In this document: piece by piece, positions 53,725-61,675 of the stretch | Layout of the letters: each line of letters starts with the position of its first letter | Numbering within the stretch: the stretch's first letter is position 1 | DNA from: CAYONZ01 sp964405465 | GTDB lineage: Bacteria > Bdellovibrionota > Bdellovibrionia > Bdellovibrionales > JAMPXM01 | DNA: 64,000 nucleotides | Direction of reading: 5' to 3' | Assembly (NCBI GenBank): GCA_964405465.1 | Contig: CAYONZ010000010.1 | Span: forward strand, 1-64,000 | The notes under the pieces: model-generated | Told to the model about the DNA's origin: nothing | Database searches by the model: none | Seen by the model: only the letters and a program-made list of their open reading frames with translations | Translations under genes and position numbers: made by a program

Positions 53725-56244
53725 ATGGCCGATCAACAAATTCCGGCGCCAGATTTTAAGGATACCTTGAATCTTCCGGTTACCGATTTCCCAATGAAGG
53801 GGAACCTTCCGGAAAAAGAACCAAAGATCATTGCGAACTGGAACCAAAAAAAAATNNNNNNNNNNNNNNNNNNNNNNNNNNNNNNNNNNNNNNNNNNNNN
53901 NNNNNNNNNNNNNNNNNNNNNNNNNNNNNNNNNNNNNNNNNNNNNNNNNNNNNNNCCCTATCTGACTCTGCAACCAGAGTATGAAGCCGAAGAGGTGCGT
54001 GAATTAGCGAGAGCGTTGCAAAAAGGAGTGGTTTACCTCGGCGTAAAACCTGTTTATTGGTGTCCGACTTTGCAAACAGCTCTAGCCGAAGCAGAAGTCG
54101 AGTATCACAATCATAAGAGCCCTTCGATTTTCGTGAAGTTTCCATTCGAAGAAGCGAACCTGAAGTTTGGACCATTCAAAAAACCAGTGTCGATCGTCAT
54201 TTGGACGACGACTCCATGGACGCTTCCGGCAAATCTTGGTGTGGCCGTACATCCTGATTTCGAATACGGATTTTTTGAAACGGAATCGGATACACTTTTG
54301 ATTGCCAAAGAACTCAAAGAGTTTGTTGAAAAAGAAATTGGAACCTCACTTACCGCTGTCGGTAAAACTCTGAAAGGGTCTGAGCTTGAACGAATGAATG
54401 CTCAGCACCCGTTCTATCCACGCAAATCTCTTTTGGTTCTTGGCCAACATGTCAGTCTCGACGCAGGGACCGGCGCGGTACACACGGCTCCTGGCCATGG
54501 TCAAGACGACTACAAGGTCGGATTGAAATATGGACTGGAAATTTTAAGTCCTATCGATGGAGCCGGTCGCTACACCGATGAAGTGCCTGAGTACAAAGGT
54601 ATACAAATTTTTGAAGCCAATCCAATGGTGGTTGAGCGATTGAAAGAAGCCAATCGTCTGCTGGCATTCAAAACTGTTGAACATAGTTACCCTCACAATT
54701 GGCGAAGTAAGACGCCTCTGATCTTTAGAGCCACACCTCAGTGGTTTTTGGGAATGGACATGGAACATTTCAATGTGCGAAAGATGGCACTCGCTGCTGT
54801 CGAAACCACTCAATTTGTTCCTGCATGGGGAGCTGCCCGCTTGAGAGCGATGGTCGAAAATCGACCCGACTGGTGTTTAAGCCGCCAACGCACTTGGGGC
54901 GTACCTATTCCGGTGTTCTTTTGCGAAAAATGCAATCACCCCTATGCCAATGCTGAGGTCATGTTTAAAGTGGCAGACCTCATGGAAAAAGAGGGTGGGC
55001 TTGAGGCCTATCATAAATATTCTTCCGCGGATTTTATTGGCAATCACAAGTGCGAAAAGTGTGGCCATCACGAATTTGCCAAAGGCCAAGACATTTTAGA
55101 TGTGTGGTTTGATTCGGGTGTTTGCCATGCGGCAGTTCAATCTCGCCGAAAGGGATTAAAGTTTCCTGCGGATATCTATCTTGAAGGAAGTGATCAACAT
55201 CGCGGTTGGTTTCAGACCAGCTTACTTTCAGCATTGGCTTCACGCGGGGAAGCCCCTTTCAAAACCTTGCTCACTCACGGATTCGTAACAGATACTAAAG
55301 GCCGTAAGATGAGTAAGAGCCTTGGCAATGTCGTGGTTCCTGCAGAAGTAACGCAAAAAAGTGGTGCAGAGATTCTGCGCATCTGGGCTGCTTATGAGGA
55401 CTACGGACAAGACATTGGCTGCGGAACTGAGAGTTTTGCTCGTGTCACCGAAACTTATCGGCGCTTTCGTAACACCATGCGGTTTTTGCTCGGAAATATT
55501 TCTGACTTCGATCCGAACAAAGATCGCGTTTCGTTCAAGGATATGCCGGTGCTTGATCGTTATGCTCTGGCCACGCTCAACAATGTAGTCCGCAAATGTA
55601 CTCACGCTTTCGATTCATATGAATTCTACAAAGTGTACCATATTCTCAACACTTTCTTTACTGTCGATTTGTCTGCGGGCTATCTGGACATGCTCAAAGA
55701 TCGCCTCTATACAGCAAATAAAAATAGTTTAGAACGGAAATCGGCACAAACGGTGCTCTATGATTTGGTCAAAACACTGATTGCACTTATGGCTCCAATC
55801 ACCTCATTTTTATCTGAAGAGACACTCGAATATATTCCCGGAGAAAAACCTGAAAGCGTCTTTTTGATGCCATTTCCTGAACCCGTTGCGCAGTGGGATG
55901 ATGAGGAACTTCTCAAAGAGTTTGCTCTACTATTTGAAGTACGCTCGGATGTTTCAAAGAAGCTTGAAGAGCTGCGCCGAGAAAAACTCATCGGTACAGG
56001 TCTTGATGCAAAAGTGATCGTAACCGCACAAAATGATAGGCTCGCTCTCTTGAAAAAATATGAGTTTCTACTCAGCGAGTTTTTTATTGTTTCACAAGTG
56101 GCCCTCCAAAATGGTGATTACACCATTGCCGCAGAAAGAGCTGCTGGTGGAAAATGTTTGCGCTGTTGGTACTATAGCACTGAGGTTGGCAAACACCCGC
56201 AACACGTTCACTGTTGTCCTAAATGTGTGAAGGCTCTGACATGA
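53725..56244 (+). CDS. ileS: Isoleucyl-tRNA synthetase (interrupted by assembly gap)
   Basis: Class I synthetase for isoleucine. A 100-N gap (53856-53955) removes the region that would hold the HIGH motif. Downstream are YWCPTLQTALAEAEVEYHNHKSPSIF, the editing domain with TTPWTLPANLGVAVHP, WFDSGVCHAAV, YLEGSDQHRGWFQTSLL, the KMSKS motif as GRKMSKSLGNV, and the C-terminal zinc finger CLRCW...CPKC. Measured against the E. coli enzyme, about 82 residues more than the N-run shows should lie between the flanks, so the true gap is near 350 bases. AAGGAG precedes the ATG. The stop overlaps lspA by 4 bases. Confidence 0.93.
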   Translation: MADQQIPAPDFKDTLNLPVTDFPMKGNLPEKEPKIIANWNQKKXXXXXXXXXXXXXXXXXXXXXXXXXXXXXXXXXXPYLTLQPEYEAEEVRELARALQKGVVYLGVKPVYWCPTLQTALAEAEVEYHNHKSPSIFVKFPFEEANLKFGPFKKPVSIVIWTTTPWTLPANLGVAVHPDFEYGFFETESDTLLIAKELKEFVEKEIGTSLTAVGKTLKGSELERMNAQHPFYPRKSLLVLGQHVSLDAGTGAVHTAPGHGQDDYKVGLKYGLEILSPIDGAGRYTDEVPEYKGIQIFEANPMVVERLKEANRLLAFKTVEHSYPHNWRSKTPLIFRATPQWFLGMDMEHFNVRKMALAAVETTQFVPAWGAARLRAMVENRPDWCLSRQRTWGVPIPVFFCEKCNHPYANAEVMFKVADLMEKEGGLEAYHKYSSADFIGNHKCEKCGHHEFAKGQDILDVWFDSGVCHAAVQSRRKGLKFPADIYLEGSDQHRGWFQTSLLSALASRGEAPFKTLLTHGFVTDTKGRKMSKSLGNVVVPAEVTQKSGAEILRIWAAYEDYGQDIGCGTESFARVTETYRRFRNTMRFLLGNISDFDPNKDRVSFKDMPVLDRYALATLNNVVRKCTHAFDSYEFYKVYHILNTFFTVDLSAGYLDMLKDRLYTANKNSLERKSAQTVLYDLVKTLIALMAPITSFLSEETLEYIPGEKPESVFLMPFPEPVAQWDDEELLKEFALLFEVRSDVSKKLEELRREKLIGTGLDAKVIVTAQNDRLALLKKYEFLLSEFFIVSQVALQNGDYTIAAERAAGGKCLRCWYYSTEVGKHPQHVHCCPKCVKALT
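53856..53955. other. Assembly gap (100 N) inside ileS
   Basis: A run of exactly 100 N. A round-number gap is a placeholder of unknown true length. The reading frame across it is fortuitous. Confidence 0.98.
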
Positions 56245-56750
56245 ATAAAAAATACCTGATGTTTTTCGCGTTGGCTGGCCTTGTTGTAACTTTTGATCAA
56301 TTGATCAAGATTTATATTCATACCAATTTTCAATTGCATGAATCGCGCACGGTTATTAATGGCTTCTTTGACCTGACTTACGTAAGAAATCCAGGTGCAG
56401 CATTTGGCTTTCTTGCATCAGCTGCCCCTGGATTTCGTGAAATTTTCTTTTTGTCGATTCCACCAATTGCATTGCTTATTATTGTCGGCATTTTGCGAGG
56501 AGTGAAGAATACAGACCTGATTTCAATCAATTCATTGGCTTTGGTTTTTGGCGGAGCTCTTGGCAATTATATCGATCGATTGAGATTTAAGTTCGTGATC
56601 GATTTTTTAGACTTCTATTTTATCAAGGGGTTCGAGAAGGTGGCTTGGCCTGCCTTCAATATTGCTGATATGGCAATTGTCGGCGGAATTTCGATTTTCG
56701 TATTTTTAGAACTGACCCAAAAGAAGACATCACAGGGAGAGACAGTATAG
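56241..56750 (+). CDS. lspA: Lipoprotein signal peptidase (signal peptidase II)
   Basis: Aspartic membrane protease that cleaves prolipoprotein signal peptides after Lgt acts. The 169 residues have four membrane helices and the catalytic motifs RNPGAAFGFL, GGALGNYIDRLRFKFVIDFLDFY and AFNIADMAI (both Asp are present). The ATG at 56241 overlaps the ileS stop as ATGA, so ileS-lspA are coupled, an arrangement common in Gram-negatives. lgt follows, giving a lipoprotein-maturation operon. Confidence 0.95.
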   Translation: MNKKYLMFFALAGLVVTFDQLIKIYIHTNFQLHESRTVINGFFDLTYVRNPGAAFGFLASAAPGFREIFFLSIPPIALLIIVGILRGVKNTDLISINSLALVFGGALGNYIDRLRFKFVIDFLDFYFIKGFEKVAWPAFNIADMAIVGGISIFVFLELTQKKTSQGETV

Positions 56751-56791
56751 AAAACCAGACCGTTCATCACATTGATGGTTTTTTTGCCAAT

Positions 56792-57574
56792 GTGCCGTTC
56801 GGATTTGGCGTAGAAATTCCAAGCTACTATGTCGTGCTCAGCTTCACGTATATTGTCTGTTTTCTTTTTTTACAGCGACGCCTTAAGGTGTTCAGGCTCG
56901 ACAATCATCTCTCCTACAATCTGTATTTACTAATTATGATTTCCGGTTTTTTTGGAGCACGGCTCATGCATGTGCTCTATGAAGAACCCGCTCTCTATCT
57001 TGAACACCCCTCCTGGATTTTACAGTTTTGGCGCGGTGGTTTTGTTTTTTATGGAGGCGCCATAGTTGCAACTCTTGGAAGTTTGTGGTTTCTGCATTTT
57101 CATAAACAGCCAATCCGAAGTTGGCTCAATGCTTCTGCGCCGGTCATTGCTCTTGGATACGCATTGGGGCGATTGGCCTGCTTGTTCACTGGATGCTGCT
57201 TTGGCAAAGTTTGCCTCTGGTATCCGAACTGGCCTTTTCGACACCCAACACAACTGTACGCTGTGCTTTTTGAATGTCTTAATTTAGCCATTCTTTTGTT
57301 TTACGAAAAGCATGAGTTGTCGCAAACAAAAATCACCTCTCCTTCGCTGGCGCAATTTGTGCCAAGACTCTATACCTTTCCACTCTGGCTTGGGCTGCAT
57401 TCACTTTCTCGTATGCTCGTTGAAACATTGCGAGATGATGATCGTGGACGCATGTTGGGAGACCAGAGCATTTCAACCTGGATCAGTGGGTTACTTCTGG
57501 TGGTGGCTGTGTTTATTTTTCGAGCCACCTTTAAGACTAGGACGCATCCAAATATGGCCAAACGTCTCGATTGA
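56792..57574 (+). CDS. lgt: Prolipoprotein diacylglyceryl transferase (start uncertain)
   Basis: First enzyme of lipoprotein maturation. Membrane helices, RGGFVFYGGAIVA, GYALGRLACLFTGCCFG and RHPTQLYAVLFE are the family signatures. The only standard start is the GTG at 56792, but reading upstream in frame gives HHIDGFFANVPFGFGVEIPSYYVVLS, whose ID segment aligns with the conserved IDP near the Lgt N-terminus. Therefore the protein likely begins earlier, perhaps at ATA (56747, with GGGAG seven bases upstream) or ATT (56771). It follows lspA directly. At 260 residues it is near family size. Confidence 0.88.
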   Translation: MPFGFGVEIPSYYVVLSFTYIVCFLFLQRRLKVFRLDNHLSYNLYLLIMISGFFGARLMHVLYEEPALYLEHPSWILQFWRGGFVFYGGAIVATLGSLWFLHFHKQPIRSWLNASAPVIALGYALGRLACLFTGCCFGKVCLWYPNWPFRHPTQLYAVLFECLNLAILLFYEKHELSQTKITSPSLAQFVPRLYTFPLWLGLHSLSRMLVETLRDDDRGRMLGDQSISTWISGLLLVVAVFIFRATFKTRTHPNMAKRLD

Positions 57575-57847
57575 AACTCATAGAAATGATATGCCGGATA
57601 GAGAAGACACAATAACAATACCTTTGTAAATCCCAATATTGTGGCGAGTCACTGTCGTTTCAATAGCATTGTAAACGCCCAAACGGCTGGGGGTCACTTC
57701 TGTTGCAACGGCTTTTCCTGTGGCATTTTCTGTGGCATTTTTTTGGTCGCCCAGACCTTTCAGGCCACACCCTAGACATTCGAATGAATCGTTGAATAGA
57801 TGTGAAATCAACTTTTACTGCACATCCACAACCTCCGATAAGTCGCC
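57575..57847. other. Short intergenic region
   Basis: No supported gene. It contains a two-copy direct repeat TGTGGCATTTTC / TGTGGCATTTTT near 57719-57742. An open frame on the minus strand (57578-57811) has no start-site or homology support and is not reported. Confidence 0.5.
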
Positions 57848-59062
57848 ATGAGCATTTTGTTTCGACATCTCATGATTGTTTCCATTTTTACTGTGATTTT
57901 CGCATTTTCAATACATGCAGAAATCGAGACGCCAAAAGAAGTGGAGCCCCGCACGTTGACCCAATGCCCTAAAGAGAGCCTTTACCTCCAAGAAAAAATC
58001 GAGGTATCTCTGTCTGAAATCAGAGAATTTCAAACGCTATACGAAGTGCCTTTGCCTTGTAAAATCATGAATGCAGAGAGCTGCAGCCAAGAAGAAACTC
58101 TGCGCATACCAAAATTTGCAACAGCAATTGAGAAGGCTCTCAGCCTGTTCGTTCCGAAGACCATACCCATGAACTGTATCGCCGCAAGCATGAGTCTTTC
58201 TGGAGATTTCATTAAACTTGTCAACTGCAGCTCTGAAACTGAAACACTAGGCCCCAGCAAATCGTCAGTTTCTGCACCTCCTATATGCATCACTCATGAG
58301 TACCTCGAATTTCTCAAACGGTGGATGGATCAGGCCATTTCTTGTGTGGACACTTTTGAATACCCGCTCAACGCGGCAGAAATATTTGCGATCATCAACC
58401 ACGAGTCTCGATTTCAGGTCAATGCTCGAAACGGCATTGGAACTGGCTTGATGGCACTTACATCCATCGGTGTGAAGAGTGCAGCAAAAGAGACTTTGTT
58501 GGCATCTAACCCTAGTCAAAAAATCACGACCCCAAATCCGAAAATCTTAAATCGATGGAAAGACCTTGAGACCCGTTCGCAATGCCAAGCCTTTCGCAAA
58601 ATCATGGATGCGCCCGTACAAATGGGTTCGGATGGTACCCTCACCTCTTGTCAACTTACCCATGTCCCAAGTAACCCAGCTCGGTCACTTATCCTTGGTC
58701 TAGTGCTCTATCAACAGGCGCAAGAAACCACCAAGCGTCTTCTTCGCAATTTCCCAATCAAGGTTGGAAAAAGTCTTCAACCATTTCATCTGCAATTCAA
58801 TTCACCAGGTCTGCCTAAATCCTTACAGGCCTACTTGACTCGAGTGATTTATAATCGCGGCCAAGGGACAGTCGAAACTGCACTGAAGAATCTTGTACAA
58901 TATGAAGGTATAAAGACATTTGGAAGTCTTCCGGAAGCAACGGCCGCAATAGACGTCGAAATCGCAAAGGTGATCAATGAAAGCAGCTACTCATATTCGC
59001 AAAAAATTGATCAAGACATTTCGGTGCTCAAAAACAAGTTCAAATGTGACCTTCGCTTTTAA
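57848..59062 (+). CDS. Secreted lytic-transglycosylase-like protein
   Basis: A 404-residue exported protein (signal IVSIFTVIFAFSIHA). The SLT-type fold is visible: IFAIINHESRFQVNA with candidate catalytic Glu186, then NGIGTGLMALTSIGV, and RVIYNRGQGTVETALKNL in the second conserved helix. The first 160 residues contain several Cys and an acidic segment I do not recognise. It shares the plan of the lipoprotein at 4038 but without a lipobox; neither is close to Slt or MltD. The following gene begins in its last 17 bases, so they may be an operon. Confidence 0.75.
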   Translation: MSILFRHLMIVSIFTVIFAFSIHAEIETPKEVEPRTLTQCPKESLYLQEKIEVSLSEIREFQTLYEVPLPCKIMNAESCSQEETLRIPKFATAIEKALSLFVPKTIPMNCIAASMSLSGDFIKLVNCSSETETLGPSKSSVSAPPICITHEYLEFLKRWMDQAISCVDTFEYPLNAAEIFAIINHESRFQVNARNGIGTGLMALTSIGVKSAAKETLLASNPSQKITTPNPKILNRWKDLETRSQCQAFRKIMDAPVQMGSDGTLTSCQLTHVPSNPARSLILGLVLYQQAQETTKRLLRNFPIKVGKSLQPFHLQFNSPGLPKSLQAYLTRVIYNRGQGTVETALKNLVQYEGIKTFGSLPEATAAIDVEIAKVINESSYSYSQKIDQDISVLKNKFKCDLRF

Positions 59063-59558
59063 GAAATATTTTTTGCAAATTTTGTTTTGGTTACCCTTAC
59101 TCTCACACAGTCTTGGATTCAGCCAAGTTGAACAAGAACATGCGAAAGCCATTAGCGGTTCAAAACAAGAGAAACTCGAAGCAGATTTGAACAAATCCAT
59201 GCAACAGCAACTGCAAAAAATAAAAAGTGCAAAAACCGTTACGAAAAAGATGGAAGTGCTACTCCGTACCAAGAAAATGATTGGTGAATTCAAACAAAAT
59301 GGTCTGCACAAGAAATTTAAAAATGTCTTTCAAGCTGCCGCGGATTTTGAAACCTTTTTTTCTCCTCTCTATACTTTGAAAATCGAAAGAGTGAAGAAGC
59401 CAAAGCGAGCACTCATCTCTGAGCAAAAATGCCGAGAAAAGAAGCAGGAGCTGTATCTTCTGTTTGATCCGCAACTTTCTGAATCAGAGCAACGGCCCGC
59501 TGCAACAATGGCAAATGCGTTCCTCATCGAACTGTGCAAATTGGTCCCACCGAAATAA
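59046..59558 (+). CDS. Small exported protein, unknown (170 aa)
   Basis: A signal peptide (YFLQILFWLPLLSHSLGFS) is followed by a Lys/Glu/Gln-rich helical domain. The ending NAFLIELCKLVPPK includes one Cys; another is at EQKCREKK. No family is recognised. The start is placed at GTG 59046 (MTFAFKKYFLQ), because an earlier ATG at 58977 would put 23 residues ahead of the signal peptide and overlap the upstream gene by 86 bases. Translational coupling to the transglycosylase gene (17-base overlap) suggests a joint envelope function. Confidence 0.6.
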   Translation: MTFAFKKYFLQILFWLPLLSHSLGFSQVEQEHAKAISGSKQEKLEADLNKSMQQQLQKIKSAKTVTKKMEVLLRTKKMIGEFKQNGLHKKFKNVFQAAADFETFFSPLYTLKIERVKKPKRALISEQKCREKKQELYLLFDPQLSESEQRPAATMANAFLIELCKLVPPK

Positions 59559-59668
59559 ATTCGGAGTCGAAACGCACAGTATGCCGCGTTACAACTCGAG
59601 TAAAAAAATCCTAAACCCAATTAAACAGATTTTATTTTTAAAACTTCTGCTGCTTTTTCAAAAGTTCG

Positions 59669-59683
59669 TGGTACAGGTCTTGC
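59669..59683 (+). promoter_or_regulatory. Sigma-54-like promoter
   Basis: TGGTACAGGTCTTGC, with GG-N10-GC spacing exact; TGGTAC differs from TGGCAC at one base and TTGC is intact. Located 72 bases before the ATG of the Pro-rich gene at 59755. Weaker than the elements at 32133 and 47808. Confidence 0.45.
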
Positions 59684-59754
59684 TCACTGTATAACTTGTA
59701 GACACTTTGTAACCATTGCTCTTTTTTTATAGAGAAAAAATAGGGGGAAGTTTT

Positions 59755-60417
59755 ATGAGGCCATATAGGCAGACCGTGTTTTCATTTGTCGCGCTTATTG
59801 CTGCAATGACATCAGCTACTGATGTTTTAGCCAATGAGAGTTCTGAATTACGAGCTCCGATTCGTATCGAAATTCGTCCAGGTGTTCCACCAAGAGTTCG
59901 AGCTCCATATCCTCCGCCGATTTATCAACCGGCACCACGTCCAAGACCTCCACGTCCGTATCCGCCAACTCCGCCGCCGCGTCCATATCCTCCAAGACCA
60001 TATCCTCCTGCTCCGCCACGACCATATCCACCACCACGTCCGTATCCACCAAGACCTTATCCACCTGCTCCGCCCCGTCCAGCGCCTTCGGTTCGATACT
60101 TCGAAGCTCCGATTTATCAGAATTATTATGGTCGCGCCTTTTTTGATGTTCGCCAGTTGCTCGACATCAACAGTCAGTTTGATGGGCAGCGCTTGGCCTA
60201 CGTGAAAGTTCGCGCTTCATCGCAAGGACGATGGGGTCAGGCCGAGATGCTTATCAACGGTTATGTGCAGGGAAATTCAGTTCAGATCGGTGGGGGAACT
60301 CGCGATTATTTCTTCTATCCTTACTCACAGTCTGAGTTTGGATATGGAATTGGCTCGCTCACACTTCAATTTAGTGGCGATGTTTACATCGAAACAATTG
60401 GTGTGAGTCTAGATTAA
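59755..60417 (+). CDS. Secreted Pro-rich (RPYPP repeat) protein
   Basis: A 220-residue exported protein: a signal peptide (TVFSFVALIAAMTSATDVLA), then about 65 residues of Pro/Arg/Tyr repeats (RPYPPRPYPPAPPRP, encoded at about 59905-60085). A C-terminal beta-rich domain follows (YFEAPIYQNYYGRAFFDVRQLL...SLTLQFSGDVYIETIGVSLD). The repeat is likely extended (polyproline-like) and could span the periplasm or bind glycan; this is inference. The ATG has GGGGGAAG upstream. The family of the C-terminal domain is not recognised. A sigma-54-like element lies upstream. Confidence 0.75.
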   Translation: MRPYRQTVFSFVALIAAMTSATDVLANESSELRAPIRIEIRPGVPPRVRAPYPPPIYQPAPRPRPPRPYPPTPPPRPYPPRPYPPAPPRPYPPPRPYPPRPYPPAPPRPAPSVRYFEAPIYQNYYGRAFFDVRQLLDINSQFDGQRLAYVKVRASSQGRWGQAEMLINGYVQGNSVQIGGGTRDYFFYPYSQSEFGYGIGSLTLQFSGDVYIETIGVSLD

Positions 60418-60468
60418 GTAAACAGTTTCTATTGTACTAAATAACAAACATAAACAAAGGGGAGAAAA

Positions 60469-61209
60469 ATGAAAGGTTTAATAAACAAAAGTGTATTAGC
60501 ACTTGGTTCTTTGATTTTGGCATCGTCAGCTCTAGTAGGCTGCGGTGGTGGCGGAAGCGTTGAGGTGGTGTATGATTCTGGTTACAACTCATGGTACGAC
60601 GTGTACGGATTCTACTGTGGATCTGGCTCACCTACTCCAGGTTGTAACTACTACGCTGATGGCTTGAAAGTTATCGACATCGAAGATCCATACTTCGATT
60701 ACAACTACATGCTTCACTACGGAACATACACTTACTACAACACTTTTGGATTCCTACGCCAGTACACTGGATGGGCATGGCAATCTCCAGATGGCGTTTT
60801 GTATGATGACTACGGAAATGCGTTGAACAATACAGCGTCTAAAGGTCGCGACATCGTGGCTGACGTTGCTCGTAACGAAAAGAACATTATCAAAACAGTT
60901 GGTGAGAAATTCGCAGCGAAATATAATTTGAGCACAGAGACTGGTGTTAAAGTTGCTCGCGTGTTGAACGATTGGGCAAAAATCGGAAAGAGCCGAGCTC
61001 GTACCGAGGCTGACCTTGCTGACTTCTCTAAGAAACTTTACGGAGTTGATTTCAACAAAGTAAAAGGCGCTTTGCTTGAAGCACAAAAAGGTAACAAAGC
61101 AGTTCTTGAGTCAGTTATCTCTGAAGCTGCAACTAACTGGGCTACTACTCCAGAGACTATGAAAGAAATCATGAAGAGCTGGTACGGCCAACAGGCGGCA
61201 CAACTCTAA
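60469..61209 (+). CDS. Lipoprotein, Tyr-rich N-terminal region (246 aa)
   Basis: Lipoprotein with lipobox ALVGC, followed by GGGG and a Tyr/Asp/Gly-rich stretch (residues about 30-100, YDSGYNSWYDVYGFYCGSGSPTPGC). A helical C-terminal region (about 115-246) follows. AAGGGGAG precedes the ATG. The codon use appears more restricted than in its neighbours (preferred codons such as AAC, GGT, ATC), suggesting high expression. A strong terminator follows. No family was recognised. Confidence 0.8.
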   Translation: MKGLINKSVLALGSLILASSALVGCGGGGSVEVVYDSGYNSWYDVYGFYCGSGSPTPGCNYYADGLKVIDIEDPYFDYNYMLHYGTYTYYNTFGFLRQYTGWAWQSPDGVLYDDYGNALNNTASKGRDIVADVARNEKNIIKTVGEKFAAKYNLSTETGVKVARVLNDWAKIGKSRARTEADLADFSKKLYGVDFNKVKGALLEAQKGNKAVLESVISEAATNWATTPETMKEIMKSWYGQQAAQL

Positions 61210-61241
61210 ATCATCGGCAGGTCATTGCTTTGATTTTCAAG

Positions 61242-61271
61242 ACCCACACAGAATTCTGTGTGGGTTTTTTT
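61242..61271 (+). terminator. Strong intrinsic terminator
   Basis: Perfect 12-pair palindromic stem ACCCACACAGAA/TTCTGTGTGGGT (61242-61265), followed by a run of T (to 61271). It is 32 bases after the lipoprotein stop. Confidence 0.92.
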
Positions 61272-61675
61272 ATGCACAATAGCTATAGACTATTCTCATC
61301 CTGTTGAGCAGAGTGCAGAACTCCATTGCACTTGCATGACGATCCTGAGGTCCCTCTTCTCGGCCATCTGCTCAGACATTTACTCGTAAATTTACCAATT
61401 GATTTACCCATTGATACTCGTGTGTCTTGTCGTCGTAGTCGCACGAATTAACTCAAGAATTGCCTGAGCACAGTCTTTGCTTAAAGAGACAATTAACGGA
61501 TAAAGCCCAGTAGCTGAGTTTTACTCGAGACTGCGTGTCGAACTTCTGTACATCGGTGCCCCTTGGGGCGCTGATTGTCGAATGAGCGACTCCAGTGATT
61601 AGTTATGAATAGTTAATGAAAAGAAAAAAGAAGCCAAAAAATTGTGGCAAAAAAATAGAACGGGAGACACCTAAA
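61272..61675. other. Intergenic region without supported gene
   Basis: About 400 bases between the terminator and the next start. No tRNA or small-RNA signature was recognised. It contains GTGCCCCTTGGGGCGC, a short GC hairpin without T-run, near 61556, and a two-copy repeat ATTTACCAATTG / ATTTACCCATTG near 61389-61413. A promoter for the gene at 61676 is presumably here. Confidence 0.45.

Noticed and set aside
57578..57811. Minus-strand open frame of 77 codons in the lgt-downstream gap
   Set aside because: No ribosome-binding site or recognisable homology; the sequence between genes is T-rich and yields open frames by chance.
61272..61675. Possible tRNA or small RNA in the long intergenic region
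   Set aside because: No T-arm consensus or cloverleaf seen; the GC hairpin near 61556 has no T-run.
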